From NCBI GenBank assembly GCA_016124975.1, contig WGMP01000001.1, positions 1-38,052 on the forward strand: 38,052 bases of DNA, written 5' to 3'. The position numbers were made by a program, and so were the translations under genes. This stretch comes from Phycisphaera sp. (GTDB lineage: Bacteria; Planctomycetota; Phycisphaerae; Phycisphaerales; SM1A02). Below are positions 1-8,453 of this stretch, piece by piece. Numbering within the stretch: position 1 is the stretch's first letter; each line of letters begins with the position of its first letter. The notes under the pieces are model-generated. The model was not told the origin of the DNA, did not search any database, and saw nothing but the letters and a program-made list of their open reading frames with translations.

Positions 1-1
1 G

Positions 2-736
2 GCGTTCGAGTGGCTGGATGGCCTCGTGGGCTCGCGCCTTGCGATGTACGAGACCGCCGGCAGCATCCGCAACGGCGCGCTCGTCTGGGCCCTCGTGCGG
101 CTGCCGGGGGAGCTGCGCATCGCGAACACCGACGATGTGGTGCGGCCGTTCATCCTCGTCTGCAACAGCCACGACGGCTCGGTCGCGTTCCGAGCCCTGA
201 ACACCAGCGTGCGCGTCGTCTGCTCGAACACGCTCACGCTCGCGTTCCGCACCGCAGGCGCCGACTCGATCGCCGTCAAGCACACCGAGCGCATCCACGA
301 CCGCATCGCCGACGCGCAGGAGGTCCTCGGCCTCGCCGTCACCGAGCACCGCCGCTTCGAGGCGCACATGAACATCCTCGCCGAGAGGAAGCTCAGGAAG
401 CGCGAGTTCGAGTCGTACCTCGACAAGGTCCTCGGCCCGTCGTCGAGGCAGGAGTGGAAGGACGAGTCGGGCGAGGTCGGCTACGAGCTCTCGGCGGCGA
501 GGCAGCAGATCACGGCGAACTTCGACCACGACCTGCAGCGGCTGAAGGGCATCGAGCACAGCGCGTGGAGTGCGTTCAACGCCGTCAGCCAGTACGTCGA
601 CTGGGAGCGCCCCACGAGGGGTTCTGTCGGGCGGGACCGCGACGAGCGCCGCTTCGCGAGCATGATGTTCCAGGGTGGCGCCGACCTGAAGCGCCGCGCA
701 TGGTCCGCCGCCCTTGCCACCGCGGGGGTGCGCTGA
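2..736 (+). CDS. DUF932 phage/plasmid-like protein, 5' truncated
   Basis: The reading frame is open from the left edge of the window, so the true start lies outside; 244 residues are visible. The visible part reads like the middle and end of the DUF932 family (also called phage/plasmid-like protein, TIGR03299): 'FEWLDGLVGS', a stretch on nucleotide-binding-like beta structure with 'CSNTL', and a helical C-terminal half rich in charged residues ending near 'KRRAWSAAL'. The molecular function of this family is not established. Members are found on phages, plasmids and integrated elements, which agrees with the recombinase gene 6.5 kb downstream, although ordinary-looking exported proteins lie between. 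The stop codon overlaps the start of the next small gene (TGATG), so the two are probably translated together. Family assignment is from recognition of the pattern and is fairly sure. Confidence 0.75.
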   Translation, partial: AFEWLDGLVGSRLAMYETAGSIRNGALVWALVRLPGELRIANTDDVVRPFILVCNSHDGSVAFRALNTSVRVVCSNTLTLAFRTAGADSIAVKHTERIHDRIADAQEVLGLAVTEHRRFEAHMNILAERKLRKREFESYLDKVLGPSSRQEWKDESGEVGYELSAARQQITANFDHDLQRLKGIEHSAWSAFNAVSQYVDWERPTRGSVGRDRDERRFASMMFQGGADLKRRAWSAALATAGVR

Positions 737-876
737 TGTGCCGCGGGTGTGGTGGCGGCCGGTGCGGAGGTGGCGGCGGCCGGGGCGGCGGCGGCGGGGG
801 TGGTGCCGGCGCCGGCTGCATCACCATGGTCGTGATCGCGTTCGCCCTGTTCGCACTGCTGCGCGGCTGCTCGTAG
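736..876 (+). CDS. 46-residue Gly/Cys-rich small membrane protein
   Basis: Its ATG shares a base with the TGA stop of the DUF932 gene, and a strong hairpin terminator follows 14 bases after its stop, so it is the last gene of that transcript. The protein has 46 residues: a start 'MCRGCGGGRCGGGGG' with three Cys and almost only Gly, a second Gly-rich stretch, then a hydrophobic segment at about residues 29-41 (ITMVVIAFALFAL) and a short tail 'LRGCS'. The hydrophobic part could be a single membrane helix. I do not recognise a family. The low-complexity G-rich DNA could create an open frame by chance, but the exact coupling to the upstream stop and the terminator position favour a real gene. Confidence 0.5.
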   Translation: MCRGCGGGRCGGGGGRGGGGGGGAGAGCITMVVIAFALFALLRGCS

Positions 877-890
877 GAGCACACGCGGCA

Positions 891-923
891 AGGAAGAAGC
901 GCCCTCGGCGGGCGCTTCTTCTT
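891..923. terminator. Strong hairpin terminator, likely bidirectional
   Basis: A perfect 12-bp stem (arms 893-904 and 910-921, GAAGAAGCGCCC with its complement) encloses the 5-base loop TCGGC. The arms are A-rich on one side and T-rich on the other, so both strands end in a short T-rich tail. It lies between the convergent small membrane protein gene and the Sel1-repeat gene and can serve both. Confidence 0.8.
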
Positions 924-941
924 AGGTGTCAGGGTGGCGGC

Positions 942-1946
942 TCAGTTGACGGGATTGACCTTCGGCTTGAACTCACGGGCGATGCGCTCGGCCTCGGCGA
1001 TCTGCTCCTTGGTCATTTCCCTTGCGACGGCGTTGCGAAGCTCCGCTGCATCTCCGTCCCCTTGGCTCGCAGCCAAGCTCAACCATGCATGGGCCAGAAT
1101 GTTGTTCTTTGAAACTCCTCGGCCGTTCGCGTACATGAAGCCGAGTTCGTACTGCGCGCGCGCGAGTCCCTGCTCGGCGGCCTTGCGGATCCACTCGACG
1201 GCCAGCGCGTCGTCCTTCGGCACGCCGGTGCCGTCTCTGTACATCTCGCCGAGGTTGCTCTGCGCGAGCGCGTCTCCCTGCTCGGCGGCCTTTCGGTACC
1301 ACTCGACGGCCTTGGCTTCGTCCTTTGGAACCCCTCGGCCGATCCCGTAACTGAAGCCGAGGTTGACCTGCGCGAACACGACACCCTGCTCGGCGGCCTT
1401 GCGGATCCACTCGGCGGCCTTGGCTTCGTCCTTCGGGACGCCGGTGCCGATCTGGTACATCAAACCGAGTTTGGTCTGCGCGTCTGCGAGGCCCTGCTCC
1501 GCAGCTCTTCGGTACCACTCGACGGCCTTGGCGTCGTCCTTGGGTACGCCGGTGCCGTCTCTATACATCACGCCGAGGTTGGACTGCGCGGGCGCGTACC
1601 CCTGCTCTGCGGCCTTGCGGAACCATTCGACGGCCTTGGCGTCGTCCTTGGGTACGCCGATCCCATCCGCGTACATCTCGCCGAGGTTGGACTGGGCCTG
1701 CGCGTGTCCCTGCTCGGCCGCCTTTCGCCACCACTCGACGGCCTTGGCGTCGTCCTTGGGTACGCCGATCCCATCCGCGTACATCACGCCGAGGTCGTGT
1801 TGGGCCTGCGCGTCGCCCCGCTCGGCAGCTTCCCGAACCTTTGCGCTGTGCTCCGACGCATCACCGGCCGGCGGGGGCGTCGTAGCCTGCGCATCAAGGC
1901 CTGAGGCGAGAGCAAGAATCAGCACTGCCATTCGCGTGATTTTCAT
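942..1946 (-). CDS. Exported Sel1-repeat (SLR) protein
   Basis: The 334-residue protein starts with a signal peptide (MKITRMAVLILALASGLDAQA). After a half repeat it has seven Sel1-like repeats of 36 residues with the usual pattern 'AQ-x-NLGxMYxDGxGVPKDxAKAVEWxRKAAEQG'. The last repeat diverges ('GVSKNNILAHAWLSLAA') and is followed by a charged helical tail ending 'KPKVNPVN'. SLR proteins are alpha-solenoid scaffolds for protein-protein contacts; no enzyme domain is present, so a periplasmic or outer-surface adaptor role is the best inference. The middle repeats are nearly identical at DNA level (for example 1620-1790), which suggests recent duplication or gene conversion. A TAAACT hexamer ends 6 bases before the ATG and there is no Shine-Dalgarno, supporting this start as a leaderless one. 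Confidence 0.88.
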   Translation of the reverse strand: MKITRMAVLILALASGLDAQATTPPPAGDASEHSAKVREAAERGDAQAQHDLGVMYADGIGVPKDDAKAVEWWRKAAEQGHAQAQSNLGEMYADGIGVPKDDAKAVEWFRKAAEQGYAPAQSNLGVMYRDGTGVPKDDAKAVEWYRRAAEQGLADAQTKLGLMYQIGTGVPKDEAKAAEWIRKAAEQGVVFAQVNLGFSYGIGRGVPKDEAKAVEWYRKAAEQGDALAQSNLGEMYRDGTGVPKDDALAVEWIRKAAEQGLARAQYELGFMYANGRGVSKNNILAHAWLSLAASQGDGDAAELRNAVAREMTKEQIAEAERIAREFKPKVNPVN

Positions 1947-1952
1947 GGCGAC

Positions 1953-1958
1953 AGTTTA
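1953..1958 (-). promoter_or_regulatory. Putative -10 element of the Sel1-repeat gene
   Basis: TAAACT read on the minus strand, followed by GTCGCC and then ATG. The 6-base distance would place transcription start at the start codon. No convincing -35 box was seen. Confidence 0.5.
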
Positions 1959-2355
1959 CCGATGCAGCCGTCGAGCTGATGCGACGGTTGCGTGCGCCAT
2001 CCACGGGGTGGCTGTGGTCGACCGCGGCCATTCGGATTGCGCGGTGCCATTGACGGCGCGCGCAGGGTCTAAACGCCTACGGATCAAATGTTTATAAATA
2101 ACTTTCGTGGAATTTTCGGCGAAGAAGCCGTTTTTCAGGCCAGAATTTTCTACGGGCTTAGTTCTTTTTTTGTATTCACGGGGCGATGCGGCTTCGCGCG
2201 ACGACCGTCTCGTCTTGTTTGAATCGCGAGTCGGGGATTGATCGCCGACCCGATTTCCGTTCTCATGTCTGGACTCCGCCGCGCCGTCACCGCGGTGGAG
2301 CCATGGCGCGCCGCCGGGGTGCGGTGCCAGGATCGTGACAGCAGGGGATGAACGG
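1959..2355. other. Gene-free divergent region with an AT-rich core
   Basis: About 400 bases between the divergent Sel1-repeat and RCC1/FGE genes. The part 2090-2175 is far more AT-rich than the rest of the window: TTTATAAATAA at about 2094-2104, a short hairpin CGGC-GAAGAA-GCCG followed by TTTTT near 2119-2138, and a run of seven T near 2165. It may hold the promoter of the plus-strand gene with a long leader, or it may mark a junction. No coding frame was found that I believe. Confidence 0.4.
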
Positions 2356-5300
2356 ATGAGCAGCATGATGCGCAAGCACCTGGCGGGGGTTCTGGTTTCG
2401 GGGTTCGCACTCGCGGCGACGGCGTCGGCCGAGGCGCAGGTGGTGCGGGCGTGGGGGTACAACGGCAACGGCCAGACAAGTGTCCCCAGTGACCTGGGAC
2501 CGGCGTCGGCTATCGCAAGTGGCCTTTGGCATGTGTCGGCACTCCAGACAGATGGAAGCGCCCGTTGCTGGGGGTTGAACAACTTCGGCCAATGCAACGT
2601 TCCCGCGGGCATGGGTACAGCAATCGAACTTGCGAACGGCGAGTACCACACGATCGCGCTTCTCGCGGACGGCAGTGTCCGCTGCTGGGGTTACAACGTG
2701 CTTGGGCAGTGCACCGTGCCCCCCGATCTCGGCCCTGTGAAGGCAATCGCGGCGGGACGTCAGCACTCAATGGCGCTTCGCCTGGACGGCGCCATTCGCT
2801 GCTGGGGATATGACGGAAACGGCGAGAGCACGCCCCCGAACGACCTCCCTCCCTCTGCCGCGATCGCTGGTGGAGGCGAGCACTCTATTGCGCTGTCGAC
2901 CGGCGGCATCGTGCGTTGCTGGGGCAAGAACGACGAGGGGCAGTGCAACATCCCGGCGGGGCTCGGCCTTGCGAAGGCAATCTCGGGCGGAGTGAAGCAC
3001 ACGATCGCGTTGCGGCTGGACGGCTCGGTTCTCTGCTGGGGTCGGAACTCTGAGGGACAGTGCAACACTCCAGCCGACCTTGGTCAGGTTGTCGCGATCG
3101 CGGGAGGCGTCTACCACTCGATCGCGCTCCGCAGCGATGGCAGTGTCCGTTGTTGGGGATCTAACACTTACGGTGAGTGTGCTCCGCCAGCTGGGATAGC
3201 GCCAGCGTCCAAGGTCGCGGGCGGTGGGTACCACACGGTAGCCCTCACCTGCGGCACCCCCACGGTCGACCGCAACTCCGGCAACCTCGGCCCGATCGGC
3301 TCGGGCACTCCGCGCGAGTTCACCTTTAGCGGGCTGCCCGCGGCCGCATCCGCCGCGACGCTCCGCGTGCGTGTCCGCAGCGACCTGAACCTCTCCTCGG
3401 AGTTCCTCACGCTGCGGCTCGACGGCGTGACCTCCGGCACACTCTTCGTCACGGGAGCGAACGACTGCCCCCCGACGCCCGACCAGGCGACGGTGACGAT
3501 CCCGCTGAAGGCGCTCGCAGGCTACCTCGCCAACGGCGCGCTCACGGTGCGTCTCGAGGCGTCGCCGCTCGTCAGCGCCACGCAGTGCTCGGACGGCCTC
3601 TGCGAGATCTCGCTTTCCTACGAGGCTGCGCCCGTCGACTGCAACGCGAACGGTATCGAGGACACCTGCGAGGTGCGCATTCCGGGTAACGACTGCAACG
3701 CGAACGGAATCCCCGACTCCTGCGACATCGCGTCGGGCACTTCGGCCGATGTGAACTCGAACGGCATCCCAGACAGCTGCGAGCCTGACTGCAACGCGAA
3801 CAACCTGCCCGATACCTGGGAGATCTCGCAGGGCCTCGCGCCCGACTGCAACGCGAACGGGAAGATCGACTCCTGCGATATCGCGCAGGGCCTCGCACCC
3901 GATTGCAACGCGAACGGCCGGCCTGATTCCTGCGACATCGCGAGCGGCACGCCTGACTGCAACACGAATGGCATCCCCGACTCCTGCGACATCGCCTCGG
4001 GCACCTCGCCCGACATCGACGGCAACGGCGTGCCCGACTCGTGCCAGGGCGATTGCAACGGCAACGGCATTCCCGACACTTACGAGATCGTGCAGGCACC
4101 TTGGAAGGACTGCGACTCCGACCTCGTGCTCGACAGCTGCGAGATCGCCGCGAACCCCGCGCTGGATTGCACGGGCAACGGCCGCCTCGATTCCTGCGAC
4201 ATCGCGACCGCGAACGGCGACTGCAACGGCAACGGCACTCCCGACAGCTGCGAGATCGCGAATGGCGCGCAGGACAAGGACGCCGACGGCGTGCTCGACG
4301 ACTGCGAGTTCGCCCGAGGCGACTTCGACCTCGACGGCGAGATCGGCGGCGGGGACCTGGCGGTGGTGCTTGCGCTCTGGGGACTTCAGAATCCGCCGAT
4401 CGGCGATGTCAGCGGCGACGGCGTGGTCTCGGGCGAAGACCTGGCCATGATCCTCGCGAACTGGGGCGTCATCGCTTGGCAGCCATCGATCGCGTCGGTG
4501 ACGCCAGAGAGTGGTCCGAACAGCGGTGGCACGATCGTGACGATCCGCGGCTCAGGCTTCGATTCTTCGACGACCGTGACGATCGGCGGCGTGGCTGCGA
4601 CGGTGGTTGCGAACCCGAACCCGACGACTCTGACGGTGACCACGCCTGCGGGGCAGGTGGGATTCCGAGACATCGTGGTGCAAGCCGCGGGCGGCAGCAC
4701 GACGGCGGTGCGGGGGTTTGAGTATCGTGTTCCGTGGTACACGGTACTAGAGCAGAGCCCTGACCCCGCGGTTGTGACGAGCGCATCGCTAAGGGCCGCG
4801 ATAACGGCGACGGGCTACGCGTGGCGCGTCCGCGACAACACAACAAACATCGAGATGGTGCTGATCCCGCCGGGCTCGTTCAACATGGGGTGCTCTGCGT
4901 CGAACCAGTACGGCTGCGGCTCCGACGAGAACCCCGTCCACGCGGTGACGCTGACAAACGCGTTCTACATGGGCCGCTACGAGGTCACGCAGGCGCAGTG
5001 GACGGCACGGATGGGTTCGAATCCGTCGTGGTTCCAGTCGGCGAGCACGGAGGTGCTCGCCGATCAGGTGCCGAACCGCCCGGTCGAGCAGGTGTCGTGG
5101 AACACGATCCAGGGCTTCCTCACGGCGACGGGCATGCGCCTTCCGACCGAGGCGGAGTGGGAGTACGCGTGCCGCGCTGGCACGACCACGGCGTTCCACG
5201 GCTGGACCGTGCAGCCGACGGGCACGAACGACGACACGCAGGTCGGGAACATCGCGTGGTTCGGCTCGAACTCGAACAGCCAGACCCGCCCCGTGGGCGG

Positions 5301-5559
5301 CAAGGCGCCGAACGGCTTCGGACTGCACGACATGGCGGGGAACGTGTGGGAGTGGGTGAACGACTGGTACTCCGGCAGCTACTACGCGTCGAGTCCGTCT
5401 ACGAATCCGCTGGGGCCGGCGAGTGGAGACTTCCGTGCGGTTCGCGGTGGCTCATGGTTTGGTATCACGGACGCCGCGCGCTCCTCCTACCGCAGCACGA
5501 ACCCGCCTGGGGCCAGCAGTGGACCCTTCGGCGGCTTCCGCGTCGCCCGCAACCCGTGA
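2356..5559 (+). CDS. Exported mosaic protein: RCC1 repeats, Asn/Cys repeats, dockerin, IPT/TIG, FGE-sulfatase-like
   Basis: I chose the ATG at 2356 because GGGG lies 8-9 bases upstream; this gives 1067 residues and a signal peptide ending near 'ASAEAQ'. In order: seven RCC1-like repeats ('CWGxNxxGQCxVPxxLG', about 29-298), a beta-sandwich-like stretch (300-425), about eleven 'DCNxNGIPDSCDIA' repeats with Asp/Asn patterns of calcium-binding loops (428-652), a dockerin-like pair ('GDFDLDGEIGGGDLA' and 'GDVSGDGVVSGEDLA', 655-705), an IPT/TIG domain (709-790), and a formylglycine-generating-enzyme-like domain (828-1067; 'RLPTEAEWEYACRAGT', 'GNVWEWVNDW', 'RAVRGGSW'). The Cys pair of active FGE after GGSW is not present, so this domain is probably a binding fold rather than an oxidase. 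The protein is likely surface-attached or secreted and used for adhesion or ligand binding; its partner is unknown. Confidence 0.88.
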   Translation: MSSMMRKHLAGVLVSGFALAATASAEAQVVRAWGYNGNGQTSVPSDLGPASAIASGLWHVSALQTDGSARCWGLNNFGQCNVPAGMGTAIELANGEYHTIALLADGSVRCWGYNVLGQCTVPPDLGPVKAIAAGRQHSMALRLDGAIRCWGYDGNGESTPPNDLPPSAAIAGGGEHSIALSTGGIVRCWGKNDEGQCNIPAGLGLAKAISGGVKHTIALRLDGSVLCWGRNSEGQCNTPADLGQVVAIAGGVYHSIALRSDGSVRCWGSNTYGECAPPAGIAPASKVAGGGYHTVALTCGTPTVDRNSGNLGPIGSGTPREFTFSGLPAAASAATLRVRVRSDLNLSSEFLTLRLDGVTSGTLFVTGANDCPPTPDQATVTIPLKALAGYLANGALTVRLEASPLVSATQCSDGLCEISLSYEAAPVDCNANGIEDTCEVRIPGNDCNANGIPDSCDIASGTSADVNSNGIPDSCEPDCNANNLPDTWEISQGLAPDCNANGKIDSCDIAQGLAPDCNANGRPDSCDIASGTPDCNTNGIPDSCDIASGTSPDIDGNGVPDSCQGDCNGNGIPDTYEIVQAPWKDCDSDLVLDSCEIAANPALDCTGNGRLDSCDIATANGDCNGNGTPDSCEIANGAQDKDADGVLDDCEFARGDFDLDGEIGGGDLAVVLALWGLQNPPIGDVSGDGVVSGEDLAMILANWGVIAWQPSIASVTPESGPNSGGTIVTIRGSGFDSSTTVTIGGVAATVVANPNPTTLTVTTPAGQVGFRDIVVQAAGGSTTAVRGFEYRVPWYTVLEQSPDPAVVTSASLRAAITATGYAWRVRDNTTNIEMVLIPPGSFNMGCSASNQYGCGSDENPVHAVTLTNAFYMGRYEVTQAQWTARMGSNPSWFQSASTEVLADQVPNRPVEQVSWNTIQGFLTATGMRLPTEAEWEYACRAGTTTAFHGWTVQPTGTNDDTQVGNIAWFGSNSNSQTRPVGGKAPNGFGLHDMAGNVWEWVNDWYSGSYYASSPSTNPLGPASGDFRAVRGGSWFGITDAARSSYRSTNPPGASSGPFGGFRVARNP

Positions 5560-5805
5560 CCGCGACGTGCATTCCAGAATCGCCCCTATGCGACCGTGGG
5601 TCGGCGGTGACGGCGAGAGTTCCGAAAGTCCGTCTGCGGCACCGCGTGAGGGGAAGCTCCCCGCTGGCGGTGCTCCCCGGGCGCATCGGCCATCGGCGTT
5701 GCCGCGGCCTCCGTTTAGGTGGATACCGGCCTGACCGTGGCTTTCGTCTGAGGTCGTGCTGTGGGAAAAACCTCGACCTCGTGGACGATATCCCTCCTCG
5801 ATCGG
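5560..5805 (+). other. Gene-free spacer after the RCC1/FGE gene
   Basis: About 250 bases with no convincing gene. A small hairpin (GGGGA at 5650-5654 with TCCCC at 5658-5662) is visible but has no T-tail, so I do not call a terminator. Confidence 0.3.
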
Positions 5806-5811
5806 TAGGCT
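5806..5811 (+). promoter_or_regulatory. Putative -10 element of the 346-residue unknown gene
   Basis: TAGGCT, then 7 bases, then the ATG at 5819. No Shine-Dalgarno precedes that ATG, so a leaderless transcript is predicted. Confidence 0.4.
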
Positions 5812-5818
5812 CCACCGC

Positions 5819-6859
5819 ATGACAACCGCACAGTCGAACGATCCGGACGGCGTGCCGAAGCAGCAGAAGGCGAAGAAGAAGGCTGCGCCTGTCGGCAACG
5901 CGAAGCTCGATGATAAGGACTTCAAGCAGGCGGCCATCGATCTTCGCGCGTTGGCGAGGCAGCTCGAGGGCTGGACCAAGGTCTCGCCGCCTGATCTGGC
6001 GATCTTCGAGCGGCTGATCAGGGTCCAGACGGATGTCGCGAAGCGTATCGCGGAAGAACCGACCGTCGTCCTGCGCTGGGATGGAGACCGCCTCGTAGCC
6101 CGAATCCGGGTCGGCGCCGTGAGCGCGGCACTGAGTCATGAGAGCATCAGCCTTGGTGTGCGTTTCGACATGGACCAGTTCCCTCGGTGCGTGTGGCTCG
6201 CTTCGCAGGGCCTCAGTCGGGCGACCTTCTCTCGGGAGGTGCCGCAGATCGGCGAGGATGCTCCGGAGGATCCAGAGGAGGCCCTGGAGCGGCGGAAGCA
6301 GTTCGTCGAGTTGCAGGACCAGATCGCGCTGAAACTGATTCGGACCAGACTGGCCAGCTGGAAAGACGGGGAGCCAGCAGGCGACGTGATGAAGGAGATC
6401 CGTAAGGCGATCGAGGAGCGCCAGCGGCCTCCTGCGGAACGTCATCCCGAGTTCCGTGGGTTCCTGTGGGATCAGTTCGAGTTCGTTGAACCGTTCGCCC
6501 TGATCCGCGGCGCGCTCGAGACCTTCGCTGATTTCGCGGAGTACCTCGTCGACTACCGTCCGCCGGAGCTCACCGCCGAGGAGCTGGCCACACTCGAGCT
6601 CTTGTGGAAGCGGAGCGGGTGCGATCACTTCGTTTCGTTGAAGTATGAGGCCGAGGAATCTGCGGTCAAGAAGCCGAAGGTTCCGATCGCCGCTGCACTC
6701 GGAGATGGTCCGACCACCCGTGCGCAGAAGGCTGCCAACGCCGCGCCAAGGCTCGGGGAACTTGGATATGTGGAGGCGATCCAGGGCAAGGGGACTAGGC
6801 TGACTCCGCTCGGACGCACGATCGCGGCACAGCGGTTCGGCGCTTCGCCTCATAAGTGA
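5819..6859 (+). CDS. Unknown protein next to HTH and recombinase genes
   Basis: I do not recognise this 346-residue protein. It begins with a Lys-rich, probably disordered stretch ('KQQKAKKKAAP', residues 15-25). A mixed central part includes a beta-rich segment ('PTVVLRWDGDRLVARIRVG'), a long charged helical region around 140-200, and 'ERHPEFRGFLWDQFEF'. The last about 70 residues ('TTRAQKAANAAPRLGELGYV...GKGTRLTPLGRTIAAQ') resemble a winged helix with a wing, so DNA binding is possible. No membrane segment or signal peptide is seen. It lies 86 bases upstream of the HTH gene on the same strand and its codons are less G+C-rich than those of the large genes to the right, so it may be cargo of the integrated element. 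Confidence 0.7.
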   Translation: MTTAQSNDPDGVPKQQKAKKKAAPVGNAKLDDKDFKQAAIDLRALARQLEGWTKVSPPDLAIFERLIRVQTDVAKRIAEEPTVVLRWDGDRLVARIRVGAVSAALSHESISLGVRFDMDQFPRCVWLASQGLSRATFSREVPQIGEDAPEDPEEALERRKQFVELQDQIALKLIRTRLASWKDGEPAGDVMKEIRKAIEERQRPPAERHPEFRGFLWDQFEFVEPFALIRGALETFADFAEYLVDYRPPELTAEELATLELLWKRSGCDHFVSLKYEAEESAVKKPKVPIAAALGDGPTTRAQKAANAAPRLGELGYVEAIQGKGTRLTPLGRTIAAQRFGASPHK

Positions 6860-6945
6860 ATCACTATCTCGGTGCCGAAAGGAGCGAGTCTGCTCGTTGG
6901 GACGTGCGCATGGAGCGCTGTGCCCACACGAGTAGGAGCGCCCCG

Positions 6946-7206
6946 GTGTCGAACGAGCCAGAAGAGTCGGATCCCTTCCTTCCCCGAGACGAAGTCGCGG
7001 CGGCGATCGGCGTGAGCGTCCGCACGCTGTCGCGGATGGTCGCGGCGGGCGAGTTCCCGCGTCCGATCCACGTGCGCCGCAAGCCGATGTGGCCGCGTTC
7101 GGCCGTCATGCACTGGCGGCACGAGCGCGTGGCGGAGTTCCGTGCGATCAACGGGCTTGATAGGCCAATCAAGGGCGCCGCGCGTCCTCGGGTAAAGGTG
7201 GACTGA
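6946..7206 (+). CDS. AlpA-like helix-turn-helix protein, possible excisionase/regulator
   Basis: The frame is open from 6856, but TAGGAG stands 7 bases before the GTG at 6946, giving an 86-residue protein. Residues about 13-60 form an AlpA/MerR-type helix-turn-helix: 'LPRDEVAAAIGVSVRTLSRMVAAGEFPRPIHV', then the wing-like 'KPMWPRSAVMHWRHERV'. Proteins of this kind are typical partners of tyrosine recombinases on integrated elements, acting as excision factors or as activators of the integrase. The recombinase ATG follows 2 bases after its stop, so both are on one transcript. The direct role in excision is inference from context. Confidence 0.78.
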   Translation: MSNEPEESDPFLPRDEVAAAIGVSVRTLSRMVAAGEFPRPIHVRRKPMWPRSAVMHWRHERVAEFRAINGLDRPIKGAARPRVKVD

Positions 7207-7208
7207 TC

Positions 7209-8453
7209 ATGGCATCGGTCTTCAAGCGGAAAGGAAGCGAGCTCTGGGTTGCGAGCTGGAAGGACGCCAGAGGGCGCTGGCGGCATCGCTGTGGAACCCG
7301 CAGCAAGCAGGACACGCTGCGCATGGCGCGGCGGCTCGAACGCGATGCGCTCGAGAAGGGACTCCAGCGGCTGCAGGAGGATCCATTCGAGCAGCACCTC
7401 GAGGCTCCGATCGCGGAGCACATCGCGGCATATCTCTCGAGCCTGCGGAACCTCGGGCGCGAGGAGGCCTATGTGCTCCAGGTCGATGCTGCGATCCGCC
7501 GGGTCGTCGAAGCCGCCGAGCTCAACACGCTGCGGGATCTCGATGTGGTCCGCGTCGCGGATACGATCGACGGACTTCAGAAGGCGCCGCGCGGCTTCTC
7601 TCGAGGGGAGGCGAGCGACGACGACGAGGAGGGCGTGTCGCGCCGCACGAAGACGACGATCGCGACGCGGCTGCGCGGCTTCGCGCGGTGGCTCGTGAAG
7701 GCACAGCGGCTCCGTCACGATCCGCTGGCGGCGCTCGCGTTCTCATCGACGCGGAATGACGGCGCCGGACGAGTCCGCCGCTCGCTCACTCGGGAGGAGG
7801 CCGCGCGGCTTCTCGATGCCGCGGAGCGCCGCCCTGAGAACGAGCTTCGGCTGGTGCGGGTCGGCAAGCACAAGGGGAAGACTCGGGCGAAGGTGCGCGA
7901 GAAGAGCCTGGCCGGTGCACGGAAGATCGGGCTCCAGCGGCGGACCGTCTACCTGCTCGTCCTGTGGACCGGCCTTCGGCGCAGCGAGATCGAGAAGCTG
8001 CAGTGGGGCGATCTGGTGCTCGACGGAGCCCGGCCCGCGATCCAGCTGCGCGCGAGCGCCACGAAGTCGCGGCGTGCGGACCGGCTTCCGATCCATGCCG
8101 AACTCAAGGCAGCGCTCGTGCGGTGGCGGCAGGCCGTGGGAAAGTCCGCGACGGATCCACAGGCGTGCGTCTTCACGACCATCCCGAGCATGAAGGCGTT
8201 CAAGGCCGACCTTGCCGCAGCGGGGATCTCATATCAGGTCGCGGGCAAGGGCGTGGTCGACTTCCACGCCCTTCGCAAGACCTACTCGACGCTGCTCGCG
8301 GCGGCGCAGGTGCCGCAGCGGATCAGGCAGGCCGCCATGCGGCACGCCGACCCGCGGCTGACCGAGACGACCTACATGGACGAGGAGGTCCTGCCCGTCT
8401 TCGAGCATGTGTCGGGGTTGCCGCCGCTCGGGCAGGCGGGCCCCAGCTCCTGA
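7209..8453 (+). CDS. Tyrosine recombinase (phage-type integrase)
   Basis: The 414-residue protein has an N-terminal arm-type DNA-binding region ('VFKRKGSELWVASWKDARGRW', 4-25), a core-binding helical domain (about 60-175), and a catalytic domain with the full residue set: R257 in 'TGLRRSE', K286 in 'ATKSRR', H353 and R356 in 'HALRKTY', H379 in 'MRHAD' and nucleophile Y389 in 'TTYMD'. It should cut and rejoin DNA at attachment sites and looks intact. AAGGTGG lies 7 bases before the ATG. About 330 bases downstream is the 3' end of tRNA-Gly, the usual attachment place for this class; the element would extend to the left. I saw no second copy of the tRNA end within the window, so the far boundary is probably outside it. 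Confidence 0.92.
   Translation: MASVFKRKGSELWVASWKDARGRWRHRCGTRSKQDTLRMARRLERDALEKGLQRLQEDPFEQHLEAPIAEHIAAYLSSLRNLGREEAYVLQVDAAIRRVVEAAELNTLRDLDVVRVADTIDGLQKAPRGFSRGEASDDDEEGVSRRTKTTIATRLRGFARWLVKAQRLRHDPLAALAFSSTRNDGAGRVRRSLTREEAARLLDAAERRPENELRLVRVGKHKGKTRAKVREKSLAGARKIGLQRRTVYLLVLWTGLRRSEIEKLQWGDLVLDGARPAIQLRASATKSRRADRLPIHAELKAALVRWRQAVGKSATDPQACVFTTIPSMKAFKADLAAAGISYQVAGKGVVDFHALRKTYSTLLAAAQVPQRIRQAAMRHADPRLTETTYMDEEVLPVFEHVSGLPPLGQAGPSS

Noticed and set aside
5100-5559. Active formylglycine-generating enzyme or sulfatase maturation factor
   Set aside because: The Cys pair after the GGSW motif is absent and no sulfatase gene is nearby.
6856-6945. Earlier start of the HTH gene at 6856 or 6910
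   Set aside because: No suitable ribosome binding site; TAGGAG sits correctly before the GTG at 6946.
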